Of a stretch of 64,000 nucleotides of DNA, positions 37,563-47,174 are shown in pieces. The position numbers were made by a program, and so were the translations under genes. Location: positions 251,047 through 315,046 of the forward strand of contig BGKB01000072.1 in NCBI GenBank assembly GCA_003116975.1, written 5' to 3'. Source of the DNA: Aurantiochytrium sp. KH105 (Eukaryota; Sar; Bigyra; Thraustochytrida; Thraustochytriidae). How positions within the stretch are numbered: the stretch's first letter is position 1; every line of letters begins with the position of its first letter. A model generated the notes under the pieces. The model saw only the letters and a list, made by a program, of their open reading frames with translations, was not told the origin of the DNA and made no database searches.

Positions 37563-39623
37563 TCACTTTGCATCTTCCCACAACGCAAGAGCAGCGTGCA
37601 CTGCACATGCGTCTCGAGGACATGTACGCGCTCTTTCCGTCAAGAGCTCTGTCCATTTGGGGCGATTGATTCCAGCATTAAGTTTCATGACGCCCTGAAC
37701 GAGATCGTCCCATTCTTGAGCACTTGATGTAGTTTCCTTGCAGTCTTCAAGAGCATTCTGAGTTGCGCGTTGTTCATGGAGCAGGAATTGGTTGACACGG
37801 GGAAGATTGTGCTCGTTAAACCAGTTTGTGTTCACCGAAAGCGTTTCCTCGAGGTTGTGAACCTCGTGATACCAACCCGAGGGAACGAAGATAGCGTCGC
37901 CAGACGCTTGAACAGCAATCAGGGGCATCGCATCCACGCCCGAGGAAGCGAGTCCGTCCTGCACCAGCTTGAAAAGAGTTGATTCCGAAGTTTGCCCCTG
38001 GTCTGCGCTGCTCGCAGAAAACCATGACAAAAGTGCCTCGGGATCCTGGATGATGCGCTTTGCTGATGACTCTGTTGGCTCTGAGCCTTCGGGGAATAGT
38101 ATCCATAACTTTGTTCCACTAACGTTATAGCTCCAGCTATAGCTCAGATAAACGTCGTGGTGTAGTCCCGTTGAAGAACCGGCGGGTCCGAGATAGAGGA
38201 AACGATAATCGCTTTCATTAAGGTCACCTTGTGCACAAAAGTCATTGAGCCAATCGTTCTCGAACCAGCGAGGGACCGTGTAAGGCTGTTCACCATCGAG
38301 GCGCTCTCGCGCTGCTGCCCAGTGCCAGTCCTTGAGGTAACCCGGAAAATGTGAATGGGTCTCCCAGCAGTGAAGATAATGTGCAAGCGTCATTTCGCAG
38401 CGGTCGGATTGATCGGGATTACATTGAGAGCACATGGATCCCGCAACAGGTACTTTTTCGCCGGCGAGCGAGACGTCTTTAGACAGGCAATGACGCGAGA
38501 GTGTATCACAAAGTCCAAGGTCAACGCCGCGAAGGATACACGGTGTATTGGTTGCCATGAAGCCGTCTGCGAATTCGTCCTTGGACAAAAGACTTGCTGC
38601 TTTGATTGGAACCTTTGCCGGTGCACTCTTTGAAATGCGCAAGAGTCGCATCGCGTCTAGATTGGCGCCAGCTGCACCGTACAGCAAAATAGAAGAAGGC
38701 CCAAAAAAGCAGTGTTGGCCCGAGCGCTCAGGAAACAACTCGAGGCTGTTCGAGATGTCCTCCACGGACAATGTCGTATCGAGACAGATGGCATGCACAA
38801 AGTTATCAAAGGTTTCCTTGTTTCGCTGCGTACTGAGCACGAAGGCTTCGAGCGCCGGGGAATGGGCAAAGACGGCCTCGAGGGCCTCGAGAAAGCAATC
38901 CAAAAGGACCGGATCGTACACGCAGTCTGCTGCGAGCAGCACGTCAAAGGGTTGCGTTGCACACAGTTCGGCGACATCGCGTTCAGCATTGTACCAATCA
39001 AATGGAGCAACCTGGGCGCAGCCTGTCGGGTTGTGCTCGCTGTTGGCTTGTACAGATGCAGTGAGGTTGTCGAGCTCATCGGGCCCGAAGTCTGTGAGGA
39101 CCACTGAAGCGGGTGCGAGTTTATTGGCAATTGTGAGTCCGGTGACACCCGTGCCTGCACCGACTTCTAAGATGCGTTTGCCGTGAAACTTTTGAGGGTT
39201 TTGCAAGGCCCACTCTGCCAGCATGAGCCCTGCCTCCCAAGGCAAGTGCCCGACCTTGTTCATGCCGGCGTCCTTGACGCGAACTCTGCAGGTTACATCG
39301 TCATTTTGTTTGGGTCCAATGGTGAACCACGACCACGGCTCGGCATTTTGTGCGACGTCTTGCGCAATGGCCTCTGCTAGGCATTCGGCCAAGTCATCGT
39401 GCACGCCATCCTCTTCGTCTTCTGCAAGACCGACAGCAAACTGCAAGAGTCGCCGTCTAAATGTCTTTGGGCGAGCCCAACGCGTCGTTTCTGGATCAAG
39501 GGCGATCTTGGCCACGAAGTCCTGCTGCCAGTCTTGTTGTTCTTCGAGCTGCGCCTTGCGTACGGCCTCCTTCACCTCGCCGAGGGCCGCCTGCTGGCGT
39601 ACGAGCCACCGGACCTGGTCCAT
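37563..39623 (-). CDS. EEF2KMT (FAM86)-JMJD4 fusion: methyltransferase plus JmjC hydroxylase
   Basis: A 686-residue bifunctional protein. Residues about 1-320 form a class I lysine methyltransferase of the METTL21/FAM86 group: LPWEAGLMLAEWALQNPQKF, motif I ILEVGAGTGVTGL (151-163), FDVLLAADCVYDP. FAM86/EEF2KMT methylates a lysine of elongation factor 2. Residues about 340-690 form a JmjC 2-oxoglutarate oxygenase with the JMJD4 pattern: CILRGV, YLGPAGSSTGLHHD (HxD iron ligands His488/Asp490), SYSWSYNVSGTKLWILF and FVPSGWYHEVHN (distal His). JMJD4 hydroxylates a lysine of release factor eRF1. Both halves keep their key residues. The frame is uninterrupted, so the fusion is direct. It is head to head with COX16, 246 bp away. 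Confidence 0.85.
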   Translation of the reverse strand: MDQVRWLVRQQAALGEVKEAVRKAQLEEQQDWQQDFVAKIALDPETTRWARPKTFRRRLLQFAVGLAEDEEDGVHDDLAECLAEAIAQDVAQNAEPWSWFTIGPKQNDDVTCRVRVKDAGMNKVGHLPWEAGLMLAEWALQNPQKFHGKRILEVGAGTGVTGLTIANKLAPASVVLTDFGPDELDNLTASVQANSEHNPTGCAQVAPFDWYNAERDVAELCATQPFDVLLAADCVYDPVLLDCFLEALEAVFAHSPALEAFVLSTQRNKETFDNFVHAICLDTTLSVEDISNSLELFPERSGQHCFFGPSSILLYGAAGANLDAMRLLRISKSAPAKVPIKAASLLSKDEFADGFMATNTPCILRGVDLGLCDTLSRHCLSKDVSLAGEKVPVAGSMCSQCNPDQSDRCEMTLAHYLHCWETHSHFPGYLKDWHWAAARERLDGEQPYTVPRWFENDWLNDFCAQGDLNESDYRFLYLGPAGSSTGLHHDVYLSYSWSYNVSGTKLWILFPEGSEPTESSAKRIIQDPEALLSWFSASSADQGQTSESTLFKLVQDGLASSGVDAMPLIAVQASGDAIFVPSGWYHEVHNLEETLSVNTNWFNEHNLPRVNQFLLHEQRATQNALEDCKETTSSAQEWDDLVQGVMKLNAGINRPKWTELLTERARTCPRDACAVHAALALWEDAK

Positions 39624-39869
39624 GAGGGCCTCTCCAAAGCCCGCGAGTCTCTAGGCCTTGGCAGCGCGGCAGGCTGGCTGGCTGGCTGGCTGGCTGGTGT
39701 CTTTCTGCGCGCGCTCTCGCGTGTCGCGCAGGGCGTCAAAGGTCCCGGCAGCTCAGCCTGTGCGTCGAGTTTGGGTCGCAGCGCAGCGCAGCGCAGCGCG
39801 TGCTTGTTGCTGTTGCCGCAGACCCGGATCGCTCGCTGCTCGGCGGCGCGGTCTCTGCCGGCGGTGGCC
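39624..39869. promoter_or_regulatory. 246-bp shared promoter region (fusion gene / COX16)
   Basis: Between the two divergent ATGs. It contains GGCTGGCTGGCTGG repeats (about 39670-39695) and GCAGCGCAGCGCAGCGCAGCG (39778-39798). No TATA box is obvious. Confidence 0.45.
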
Positions 39870-40447
39870 ATGGCGCGGCGCAACCCCTTCTTGCGGACGG
39901 GCCTGCCGCTCGTGGCCGTCGTGGTCTTCGGCTCGTTCGGGCTGTCCACGGTACGTTTGCTTGGCGCAGCGCGAGTCTGCGCAGGGCTTGCCAGAGCGAC
40001 GCGAGCATGGGCATGAAGTCAGGGCAGGGTCATCGTCGATCTTGGATGAGCGCGACGGAGCCGTCCCGTCCGAGGACGCGCACGCGAGGAGCGAGAGAGG
40101 AGCGGGCAGGGAGGTGGATCGACGATGCAAGGACTACGTTGTGCTGTACATTTACTCTTCATTTGAGCTCGCTCGTAGAGACTAACGACGAGTTGATCAC
40201 TCAATCGATCGATCGATCGATTACTTGCTCTTTCCCCTGGCGATGGGACCTTTTTGTCCTCTCGTTCGCGCAGCTTGTTGAAGGCAAGAATGAGATTGGA
40301 GATGCGCGTAAGCAGCGAAGGACGCTGACCACGCGCGAGTATGACTTAGAGCAGGACTACAAGCGCACGATGCGCAAGCTCAATCCAGAGGAGAGCGAAC
40401 TTGAAATTGTCCGAATTCCACGACCCGCAGACGAGACAGAGTCATGA
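39870..40447 (+). CDS. COX16: COX16-like cytochrome c oxidase assembly protein, two exons
   Basis: A short inner mitochondrial membrane protein needed for assembly of cytochrome c oxidase. Exon 1 (39870-39950) encodes 27 residues ending PLVAVVVFGSFGLST, the single membrane helix. A GTACGT donor at 39951 starts a 323-nt intron ending TCGCGCAG at 40273. Exon 2 (40274-40447) gives LVEGKNEIGDARKQRR..., with the family's LEQDYKRTMRKL and IVRIPRP motifs. The spliced product is 84 residues, somewhat shorter than the usual 100-130, with the same helix, charged linker and R-x-PRP ending. The phase-0 splice and family pattern make the gene secure although neither exon is a long ORF. Confidence 0.85.
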
Positions 40448-41959
40448 CGGCAAAGTCATGAAGGCAAAGGTCGACTCGCATGGCAAGGCAAGGCAAGGCG
40501 AGGCAAGGCACTCACAGCTTGCATGTGTTCATTCATTCATTCATTCATTCATTCATTCAATCATTCCCTCATGCATTCATTCATGTAGTAAGATGGGTGA
40601 AAATGAGAGGGAGAAGGAGAGGAAGAGAAAAAGAGCGAAAGAATCGCATGCTTGGCTTGATTGTTATTCGTTTTTCCATTCTAACCTATTCTTTTCTTTC
40701 CATCTCATCTCGACTCATTTGGACGGTCCAAGTCTCTCCTTCGCCTCCATCGGACCTTGCTCGTTGTCAATGTCGGGGTCAACGGCTTCGTTCTCGCTTG
40801 CTAGGCCTACTTTCTTTTTCTTCTTTCTGCTCGTCTGGCCTTATTCAATAAGAAACCCCATCCTACCTCGATCTCATCTCCTCCTCTCCGTGGCGGCGCC
40901 TCAACTCCCCTCAGCGCAGCTTGTCGAGCTCCGCGGCTGCGCCATCCTCGCTCGCTGTGGAAGTCACCTCCGCGTAACGCCGTGGAGGGCCATTTCCCCC
41001 GAGGCGTTTCGCTGCCGGACCCGCCTTACGCGGCGCCCTGCTTCCTCCCCGCCCGAAACGTTCACTTTCTTCGCGGCCCCCCTTCCCGTGCCTTCTCCTT
41101 GCCGCCAGTGCCACCTTAACCTTGCTTAAAGTTCCCGCCGCGGCGGCCGCACTACGAGTTTAGGCAGCGGGGCGCGGCAAGTCGGGGTCTCCGCGGCGCG
41201 CAAGTGGGCGGCGCGGGATAGCCAACTTGCGGGCGCGCGCGCGCAAGTGGAGAATGCGGCGCCAAGTGCGGCGAGGGCCGCGCCGCGCGGAAGGAGCAGA
41301 CCCGCTTCAGAAGGCAGGCCCGACGCACGCACGCACGCACGCCCGCGCGCAGGCACGCCCCGAGGCGAGACGCGCAGGCCGCCGCGCGCGAGCCCCGCCG
41401 CAGACCCCGCGGCAGCGCGGCAGCACCCGCGCGCGCGCGCCCGCCGAGCGGAGGCCGGAGCAAGGCGATCAGATCAGATCGGATCGGATCAGGAAGGGGT
41501 TTGAAAAGAAAGGGCCTGGCCGGAGAGCAGACTCTGTCTCTCTGTCTGCGTGTCTGCGCCTGGTGCTGCTGCCTGGGCACGCTCGCCGCGTCGGCGAGGG
41601 AGCGGCAGAGGTGCTCTTTGCTGACCGCGCAGCCGGCCCCGAGACCGTCGCCAAACTTCGCTGGTGGATCGGACGACTCGCGCGTCTTGCCAGGAGAAAT
41701 AAAGTGCTGAGCCAGGCGAGACCAAGCTGTGCAAAGCAAAGCAAAGCAAAAGCGAAGCGAAGCGAAGCCGTAGAGAGAAGCTACTTCTTCTCTCTCTCTC
41801 GTCTGTCCGTCGGCGTGGGTCGAGCGGTGGCAAGAGAGACGTAGACGCACGCGCGTTGTCGTGAGCGCCGGTCTTGGGCCTTCTTTCTGTTCTCCCTCCT
41901 CGTTTCTTTCTTTCTTCCTTTCCCCTTCTTGGGCCTTTTCTCCTTTCGTATCGTTCGAC
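40448..41959. other. Long 5' spacer before the SETD3-like gene
   Basis: 1.5 kb without a recognised gene. It contains an ATTC microsatellite (about 40530-40585), pyrimidine-rich tracts, GC-rich sequence with ACGC/GCGC runs (41220-41440), a GATCAGATCAGATCGGATCGGATC segment (about 41467-41490) and AAAGC repeats (about 41734-41770). Overlapping ORFs on both strands are low-complexity. Confidence 0.5.
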
Positions 41960-43711
41960 ATGAGCGACGCGCATCAGCATCTTGGTCTCGGAAATCTACG
42001 CATCGAGGAAACGGGCGGCTGTGGCACCGACACGTCGAGCTCAGGGTCAAACATGCCTGGCGCCTCGCGTGCCAAGGTGGGCGTCCGAGGCATCACAAGC
42101 GGCATGAGCGGCACTGCCGGGATTCCCAAGACCATGCTCAGCAGCGGCACCGGCGGCTTTGCAAGCGTCGATGTGCCTGGCACCGTAGCAGCTAATCTTC
42201 AGGTCCCGGACAGACTCAAGTTTGAAGTCGACGAGGACGTCGAAGCGACGAGCGAAAAGAAGGGTGACGAGGACGACTCGAACACCATTTTCAAGGAATT
42301 CGAAGAATGGCTCCTCACGAACGGCGCCAAGTTCCCTGACCTTTACCTTAAGCGCTACGGTGACTCCGAGGTGCGCGGCGTGCACGCGACGCGGCCCATT
42401 GCCCCGTACAACTGCATCATCCAGATTCCCCTCAAGTGTCTGATCACGGATGAGATGGGCCGCGAGACCGAGATGGGCCGCAAGTTGTTTAGCCAAAACT
42501 ACTCGCTCTCGACGCCAAACCTTATCGCTGTTCTTCTCTACATTATGGAGACCCGCGAGGACCCGAACCACTTTTTCCAGCCGTACTACAGGGTTCTGCC
42601 GCGCAAGTATGACGACTTTCCCATTTTTTACAACGACGAGCAACTTTCCTGGCTCACTGGGTCGCCTCTTCTCGACGACATTGCGGAACGGAAGCGCAAC
42701 ATGCACGCCGACTACGAAGAGATTTGCCGTCTGGTTCCAGAGTTTGAGCGATTCTCCTTTGAGGAATTTCTCGAGGTGCGCACTGCCGTCGGCTCACGAA
42801 ACTTTGGCATCCTCGTGCACAACCACAAACGCACCGCGATGGTACCTTATAGCGACATGCTCAATCACTATCGTCCCCGTGAGACCTCTTGGACCTTTGA
42901 GGACAGCAAGGACGCTTTTACCATCACAAGTTTGTCGTCGCTGCAGCCGCACCAGCAGGTCATGGATTCCTATGGCAAAAAGTGCAATTCTAAGTTTCTT
43001 TTGCACTACGGATTTGCTGTCGTGGATAACCGCGAGGAAGATGGCAAGTGCCAAAACGAGATTTACATTCGTCTGCACCTAACGAGTGCCCGCCAAGACT
43101 CTCTCCACGAGTCTCGTCTGGCTGTGCTCGGGCCCTCACGCAGTTCGCGTGGCTTTCGTCTTTCCATGAACATTGAGGACAAGGCCACCAGCGAGGCTCT
43201 GAGCTACTGCCGTGTGGCCGTCGCCACCGCCGACGAGCTGACGGAAATTCTTGCGGCCCGTGGCCTCGACGATTCGGGCGCCGGCGATGATGGTCACGGC
43301 CACTCGTACCGCCGCTCGCGCGACTCGTACCGGGACTCCTCGGTTGGCTATGTATCTGCACGAAACGAAACTGCGGCGCTCGAGATGCTTGCAGCCGCCT
43401 GCGAGCGCCAGCTGACAAAGTACCCACAAACGTACGAGGAGAACCTAGAGCTTCTCAACCACGGCAATTTGAAGCCCTTTTCGGTGCGCCGCACCACGCT
43501 CATTGTCGTCGTCAGCGAGCAGGAGATCCTTTCGTTCTGGATTCATGCTTTCGAGACCCTTTCGGCTATTCTCCAGGACAGCTCGAATGAAGCACCGCTG
43601 CACCAGCGATTGCGCCAGTTGCCAGACCGCACGCACCGCGATGCGGACCTTGCGCGGTTTGCGGGCCGCCTGGCCTATGAGATTCGAATGGCCGCGCCCG
43701 CGCGCCGCTAG
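41960..43711 (+). CDS. SETD3/RuBisCO-LSMT-type SET-domain methyltransferase
   Basis: 583 residues. A Gly/Ser-rich N-terminus is followed by a split SET domain from about residue 110: FEEWLLTNGAKFPDLYLKRY, VRGVHATRPIAP, IIQIPLKCLIT, then the long iSET insert, VPYSDMLNHYRP (the NH motif that binds SAM) and SYGKKCNSKFLLHYGFAV (catalytic Tyr region). A C-terminal helical substrate-binding domain follows. Relatives methylate actin His73 (SETD3), RuBisCO large subunit or other non-histone proteins; the substrate here is not determined. A longer frame starts with GTG at 41861, but the first ATG (41960, context GTTCGACATGA) is the better start. Confidence 0.85.
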   Translation: MSDAHQHLGLGNLRIEETGGCGTDTSSSGSNMPGASRAKVGVRGITSGMSGTAGIPKTMLSSGTGGFASVDVPGTVAANLQVPDRLKFEVDEDVEATSEKKGDEDDSNTIFKEFEEWLLTNGAKFPDLYLKRYGDSEVRGVHATRPIAPYNCIIQIPLKCLITDEMGRETEMGRKLFSQNYSLSTPNLIAVLLYIMETREDPNHFFQPYYRVLPRKYDDFPIFYNDEQLSWLTGSPLLDDIAERKRNMHADYEEICRLVPEFERFSFEEFLEVRTAVGSRNFGILVHNHKRTAMVPYSDMLNHYRPRETSWTFEDSKDAFTITSLSSLQPHQQVMDSYGKKCNSKFLLHYGFAVVDNREEDGKCQNEIYIRLHLTSARQDSLHESRLAVLGPSRSSRGFRLSMNIEDKATSEALSYCRVAVATADELTEILAARGLDDSGAGDDGHGHSYRRSRDSYRDSSVGYVSARNETAALEMLAAACERQLTKYPQTYEENLELLNHGNLKPFSVRRTTLIVVVSEQEILSFWIHAFETLSAILQDSSNEAPLHQRLRQLPDRTHRDADLARFAGRLAYEIRMAAPARR

Positions 43712-44410
43712 TCAAATCTCAGGTGTCATCATCACCACCTCCCTTGTATCACTCTTCTTTAATCCTGCGTATTTACAAGGCCGCTGTTCGCCACCTGACC
43801 TGCCCCATGTAGTTCGCCCAACATCTCAATCAAGTCGCCTCATCATCCTAGCGAAACAGCCACCTGGGTTGGTCGGGAGGTGGGTGGGTGGGTGTTCATT
43901 CACCCAAGCAATCTACCAAGCCAATGAGTGAGTTTGAGCTCCCATGTTTGTTGAACGAAGAAGCAACGAAAAGAACAAAGGCATGCCGTCATCCCCAAAG
44001 ACAAACTTTATAAAAAAGCAAAAGATGCATTTTGACGGGACCCCCCCCCCCCCCCCCCCTTTTTTTACTTCTTTCTGTCATCTTCTCGCAATGAGCTCGA
44101 GGTTTGTTCCTCTTCATCAAGCAAGCAAGCAAGCAAATGAGAAGGGAAGCAAGAAAAGAAACAAAGTACAAACAAAGTACAAACAATTAGACCTAGTCTC
44201 CTTCGTTTCTCTGCTTTTGCACTTCAAGGCTCACTACGATAAAAGACTCTCGAGGTCAATCCTTGACAGCACTGCTAGTCCGCTCGCTGACATGAGAAAA
44301 ACAATGCAGGGTGAGCAATCGTAGCCATTAGGTGCAAAGGCCTTTTACATCTCAATTTTGTTTATGATAAAATGCCGTGGCTGGCATGTTCAACGTTGCG
44401 TTCGTTCATT
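43712..44410. other. Convergent spacer with C/T tract
   Basis: 699 bp between convergent genes. It includes a C19-T7 homopolymer junction (44041-44066), AAGC repeats (about 44121-44136), and AAAGTACAAACA repeated twice (44161-44186). No gene seen. Confidence 0.5.
44041..44066. repeat. Homopyrimidine tract C19T7
   Basis: Nineteen C followed by seven T. Exact length is prone to sequencing error. Confidence 0.9.
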
Positions 44411-45640
44411 TCATTGGACAAGGGGCGAATTCATCGACGACGGAGAAAAGAGGCCTCGCGAAGCAAGGTAAGCATCGTTGTACAGCTTGGTGAGCTCGCG
44501 AGAGCCCGATCCACAAATCACAGTCACGACCGTGTGGCCAGGCCCCAAGCGACGCGCCGTCTCGCGTGCAGCACAAAGATTCAAGGCAGAACTACTTCCG
44601 ACAAATAAACCATCGTGCGCGAGAAGATGACGACTCATATCTACGACCTCTTGATCGCTGACGCGCAGTGCTTCGTCAATGGCAGGTAGACCCGTCTCAA
44701 AGTTGGCGGTGAGACGATCAATCCCGATGCCCTCGCATAGCGTGTCGTCTCTGTGTCGTCGCAAACGACGCTCCGCCTGCTCGCGCGTGTACAAGACACC
44801 ATCGTTGACCCTGTGAAAGAGACTCGAACCTTGACAATCGGCTAGGACCACGCGCACGTCAGGATTTTGGGCCTTGAGATACATGCTCACACCAGCAATG
44901 GTGCCCCCGGTCCCTGCCGACATGACAAAGGCATCGAGGCGCTCTCCAGCATCGCGCCAAATCTCGGGTCCCGTGCTTTCATAGTGCATCTTAAAATTGG
45001 CCATGTTCTCGAATTGGTTGGCGAAGATAGCTCCCGGAATCTCCGCGGCACGCTTGCGCGCCACGTTCACATAGTGACCCTGATTTACAATGGAAGCTGG
45101 TCTAACGAGCTCTACCTCGGCGCCAAGACGAGAGAGCAATTCGCGTTTTTCGATGGCCTGGTCATCGGGCATAATAATGACACACCGATAGCCGCGTGCT
45201 CGACACACTTGCGCGAGACTAATTCCAGTGCTTCCCGAAGTGCCCTCCACGACGGTTCCGCCTGGGCCGAGTCTACCTTCGCGCTCGGCTTCTTCAACAA
45301 TGCTAAGCGCAACACGGTCCTTCGAGGACCCACCAGGGTTTAGGAACTCGCACTTTGCCAAGACCTCGCATCCAGTCTCCTCGCTCAAACTCGCTACGCG
45401 CACGAGCGGAGTCTCGCCAATGAGCCCATCGAATCCTTCCCGTACCGGTCTTTTCTGTTTTGCCAGCTTTCTCTTTTTCCTCGTCTGTGACGAGGAGGTC
45501 GACGATCTAGGAGCTGCTGCTGCTGCTGCTGTCCTCATCGTCGACGACGACGACCACCACCACCACCATGAAGTCGCCACCGACGCGGCCAGGCATGCAG
45601 CGAGCGCAGCAGGAGCCTGCCAGCTGCCGTTGTCCGTCAT
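44411..45640 (-). CDS. Cysteine synthase-like PLP enzyme with N-terminal membrane anchor
   Basis: A 409-residue fold-type II PLP enzyme. The PLP lysine lies in LNPGGSSKDRVA (Lys107). The substrate loop is EGTSGSTGIS and the phosphate-binding loop is SAGTGGTIAG. There is no CBS regulatory domain, so it resembles O-acetylserine sulfhydrylase more than full cystathionine beta-synthase. The N-terminus (LAACLAASVATSWWWWWSS) is a Trp-rich hydrophobic anchor followed by a Ser/Ala linker and basic patch. This recalls the fungal anchored cysteine synthase (yeast Mcy1/YGR012W, mitochondrial outer membrane, from memory). I chose the ATG at 45640 because the open frame beyond it is low-complexity and crosses the neighbouring gene start. 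It is head to head with the RPA34.5-like gene. Confidence 0.85.
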   Translation of the reverse strand: MTDNGSWQAPAALAACLAASVATSWWWWWSSSSTMRTAAAAAAPRSSTSSSQTRKKRKLAKQKRPVREGFDGLIGETPLVRVASLSEETGCEVLAKCEFLNPGGSSKDRVALSIVEEAEREGRLGPGGTVVEGTSGSTGISLAQVCRARGYRCVIIMPDDQAIEKRELLSRLGAEVELVRPASIVNQGHYVNVARKRAAEIPGAIFANQFENMANFKMHYESTGPEIWRDAGERLDAFVMSAGTGGTIAGVSMYLKAQNPDVRVVLADCQGSSLFHRVNDGVLYTREQAERRLRRHRDDTLCEGIGIDRLTANFETGLPAIDEALRVSDQEVVDMSRHLLAHDGLFVGSSSALNLCAARETARRLGPGHTVVTVICGSGSRELTKLYNDAYLASRGLFSPSSMNSPLVQ

Positions 45641-45919
45641 CGTCCCAGCCCGGCCTCGGCGGGCTCCACGAGCAGTCGGAGCAGTTTGCAGTAGTCGCAG
45701 CAGCAGCGCGCTCGTGGTCGCTGGTTTAGCCGTCTGATTGCGTGGGGCAAAGAGGGGCGGTTCCGTGCCGGCTCTGCCGCGGATAGAGGGCAAAACCAAT
45801 CGTTGGCAGGCCGCGCCAGTCAGTCCCTCATCGCCGCGAGCAAGGCGCGCGAGGCGAGGCGAGGCGAGGCGAGGCGACGCGAGGCGAGGCGAGGCGACGC
45901 GAGGAGGGCGAGGCCCGCG
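45641..45919. promoter_or_regulatory. 279-bp shared spacer with GAGGC repeat
   Basis: Spacer between divergent ATGs. A (GAGGC/GACGC)n tract of about 12 pentamer units occupies 45847-45906 directly before the RPA34.5-like start. Confidence 0.6.
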
Positions 45920-46771
45920 ATGGAGGGCGCCGCCAGCGGACGCAAACGGAAGCGGTACGCATACCGGTCCGTCGGGGACAGCGATGCCGGCGAGAATGGC
46001 GACGGCGAGCTGCGTCTGGAGGACGGGTCCGTGCAGGACGAGAAGATGCTGGTGCACGCCGGCAGCGTGTGGGACGCAGACGAACGTAGAAGAGCTGGCA
46101 AGATGGTGCCAGAACCTACGGATGACATGCACAGCGTACCGCTCGGGGAGGAGCTGTGGATTGTAAGCGTGCCCATGGGTTTTGACGCAGAGGACCTGAA
46201 TGGCATCAAGATCTCCGGCAAAAACCCAGAGGCTACGGTGCGCGTGGGCGCCCAGTTTGAGCTGCGCGCCGATAAACCTGGGACTTTCTCGCAAATCCGC
46301 TGCATGCGTCCCTCAAGCTCGTATACAAACGGACTTCGTCTTGTGGGCCCGCCGGCCCGCACGTTTCACATTCATCAGCGCGATGAAGATGAAGTCGATG
46401 CGGAGAGCGACCACGAGGATGTTGTTGCTGATGCGGAGCGTGAGCGTCTTCGTAAAGCCGAAGAGGTTGTCAAACAGCTCTTGCCACCGCCGCGTGAGCA
46501 AATCAAATTTCAAACTCTCAACGCCACAAAGCGCGCGGAACTTCTCGAGCGCCTCGAGCGATGCCGCGCGCGGGGGTCGCGCAAGCGCCAGTTTCCTCGC
46601 GCCGACGGCGAGGGCGATGCCGCCGCAGATGTCTCGATGCTGACGCCGGAGGCATCATCGAAAAAGAAAAAGTCTTCGAAAAAGGACAAGGAGAGGAGTG
46701 AACACGCCAAGACGGCTCGCAAGGAGAAGAAGAAACACAAGAAGGAGAAACGGCGCAAGTCTGTTGCGTGA
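45920..46771 (+). CDS. RNA polymerase I subunit RPA34.5-like protein
   Basis: 283 residues. After an acidic N-terminus (R/K-rich start, then EDGSVQDEKM), the segment EELWIVSVPMGFDAEDLNGIKI matches the A34.5/PAF49 core, in which a short strand pair packs against A49 on Pol I. The middle continues with a strand-rich RPA34-like region up to about residue 155. The C-terminal 100 residues are strongly Lys-rich (KKKKSSKKDKER, KKKHKKEKRRK), as in all A34.5 proteins. The short, poorly conserved core makes this a moderate call; another basic nucleolar protein is possible. The start at 45920 lies right after the GAGGC tract. Confidence 0.62.
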   Translation: MEGAASGRKRKRYAYRSVGDSDAGENGDGELRLEDGSVQDEKMLVHAGSVWDADERRRAGKMVPEPTDDMHSVPLGEELWIVSVPMGFDAEDLNGIKISGKNPEATVRVGAQFELRADKPGTFSQIRCMRPSSSYTNGLRLVGPPARTFHIHQRDEDEVDAESDHEDVVADAERERLRKAEEVVKQLLPPPREQIKFQTLNATKRAELLERLERCRARGSRKRQFPRADGEGDAAADVSMLTPEASSKKKKSSKKDKERSEHAKTARKEKKKHKKEKRRKSVA

Positions 46772-47174
46772 GCGAGAAAAATCCTTCTTGCATGTCTCGG
46801 GCCCGTTCCATCTTCTATTGTCCTTTCCTCTTTCCTCCCATTCCTCCTGCCCGCCTTTTCCATTTTCCCTATCACATTGTTCACCTTTTGTGCGAGCTAG
46901 CGGTCTTGGCTGCTGGAACGCTTGATTTCCAGAGAGAGTATAAACAAAAGTCAAAGGCCAGCTTGATTGATATTCTTTTGCACATTTGATTTTTGGAAGT
47001 ACTTGGGCCAGCAATTGAAGAAAATTGATGTTTGATTGCAAAGCTGGCTCGTGCGATTTCAGCAGGGGGAAAAAAACGTAGACCAAAACAATCAATATAT
47101 TGACGATTTCTCTGAACAGTTGAAAGAAACAACGCCAACCTCTCTCTTCTTGACTCTCTTCTCTTTTCTCCACA
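46772..47174. other. Convergent spacer
   Basis: 403 bp, T/C-rich then AT-rich, between the RPA34.5-like gene and the DJ-1 gene. No gene or structured RNA seen. Confidence 0.5.
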
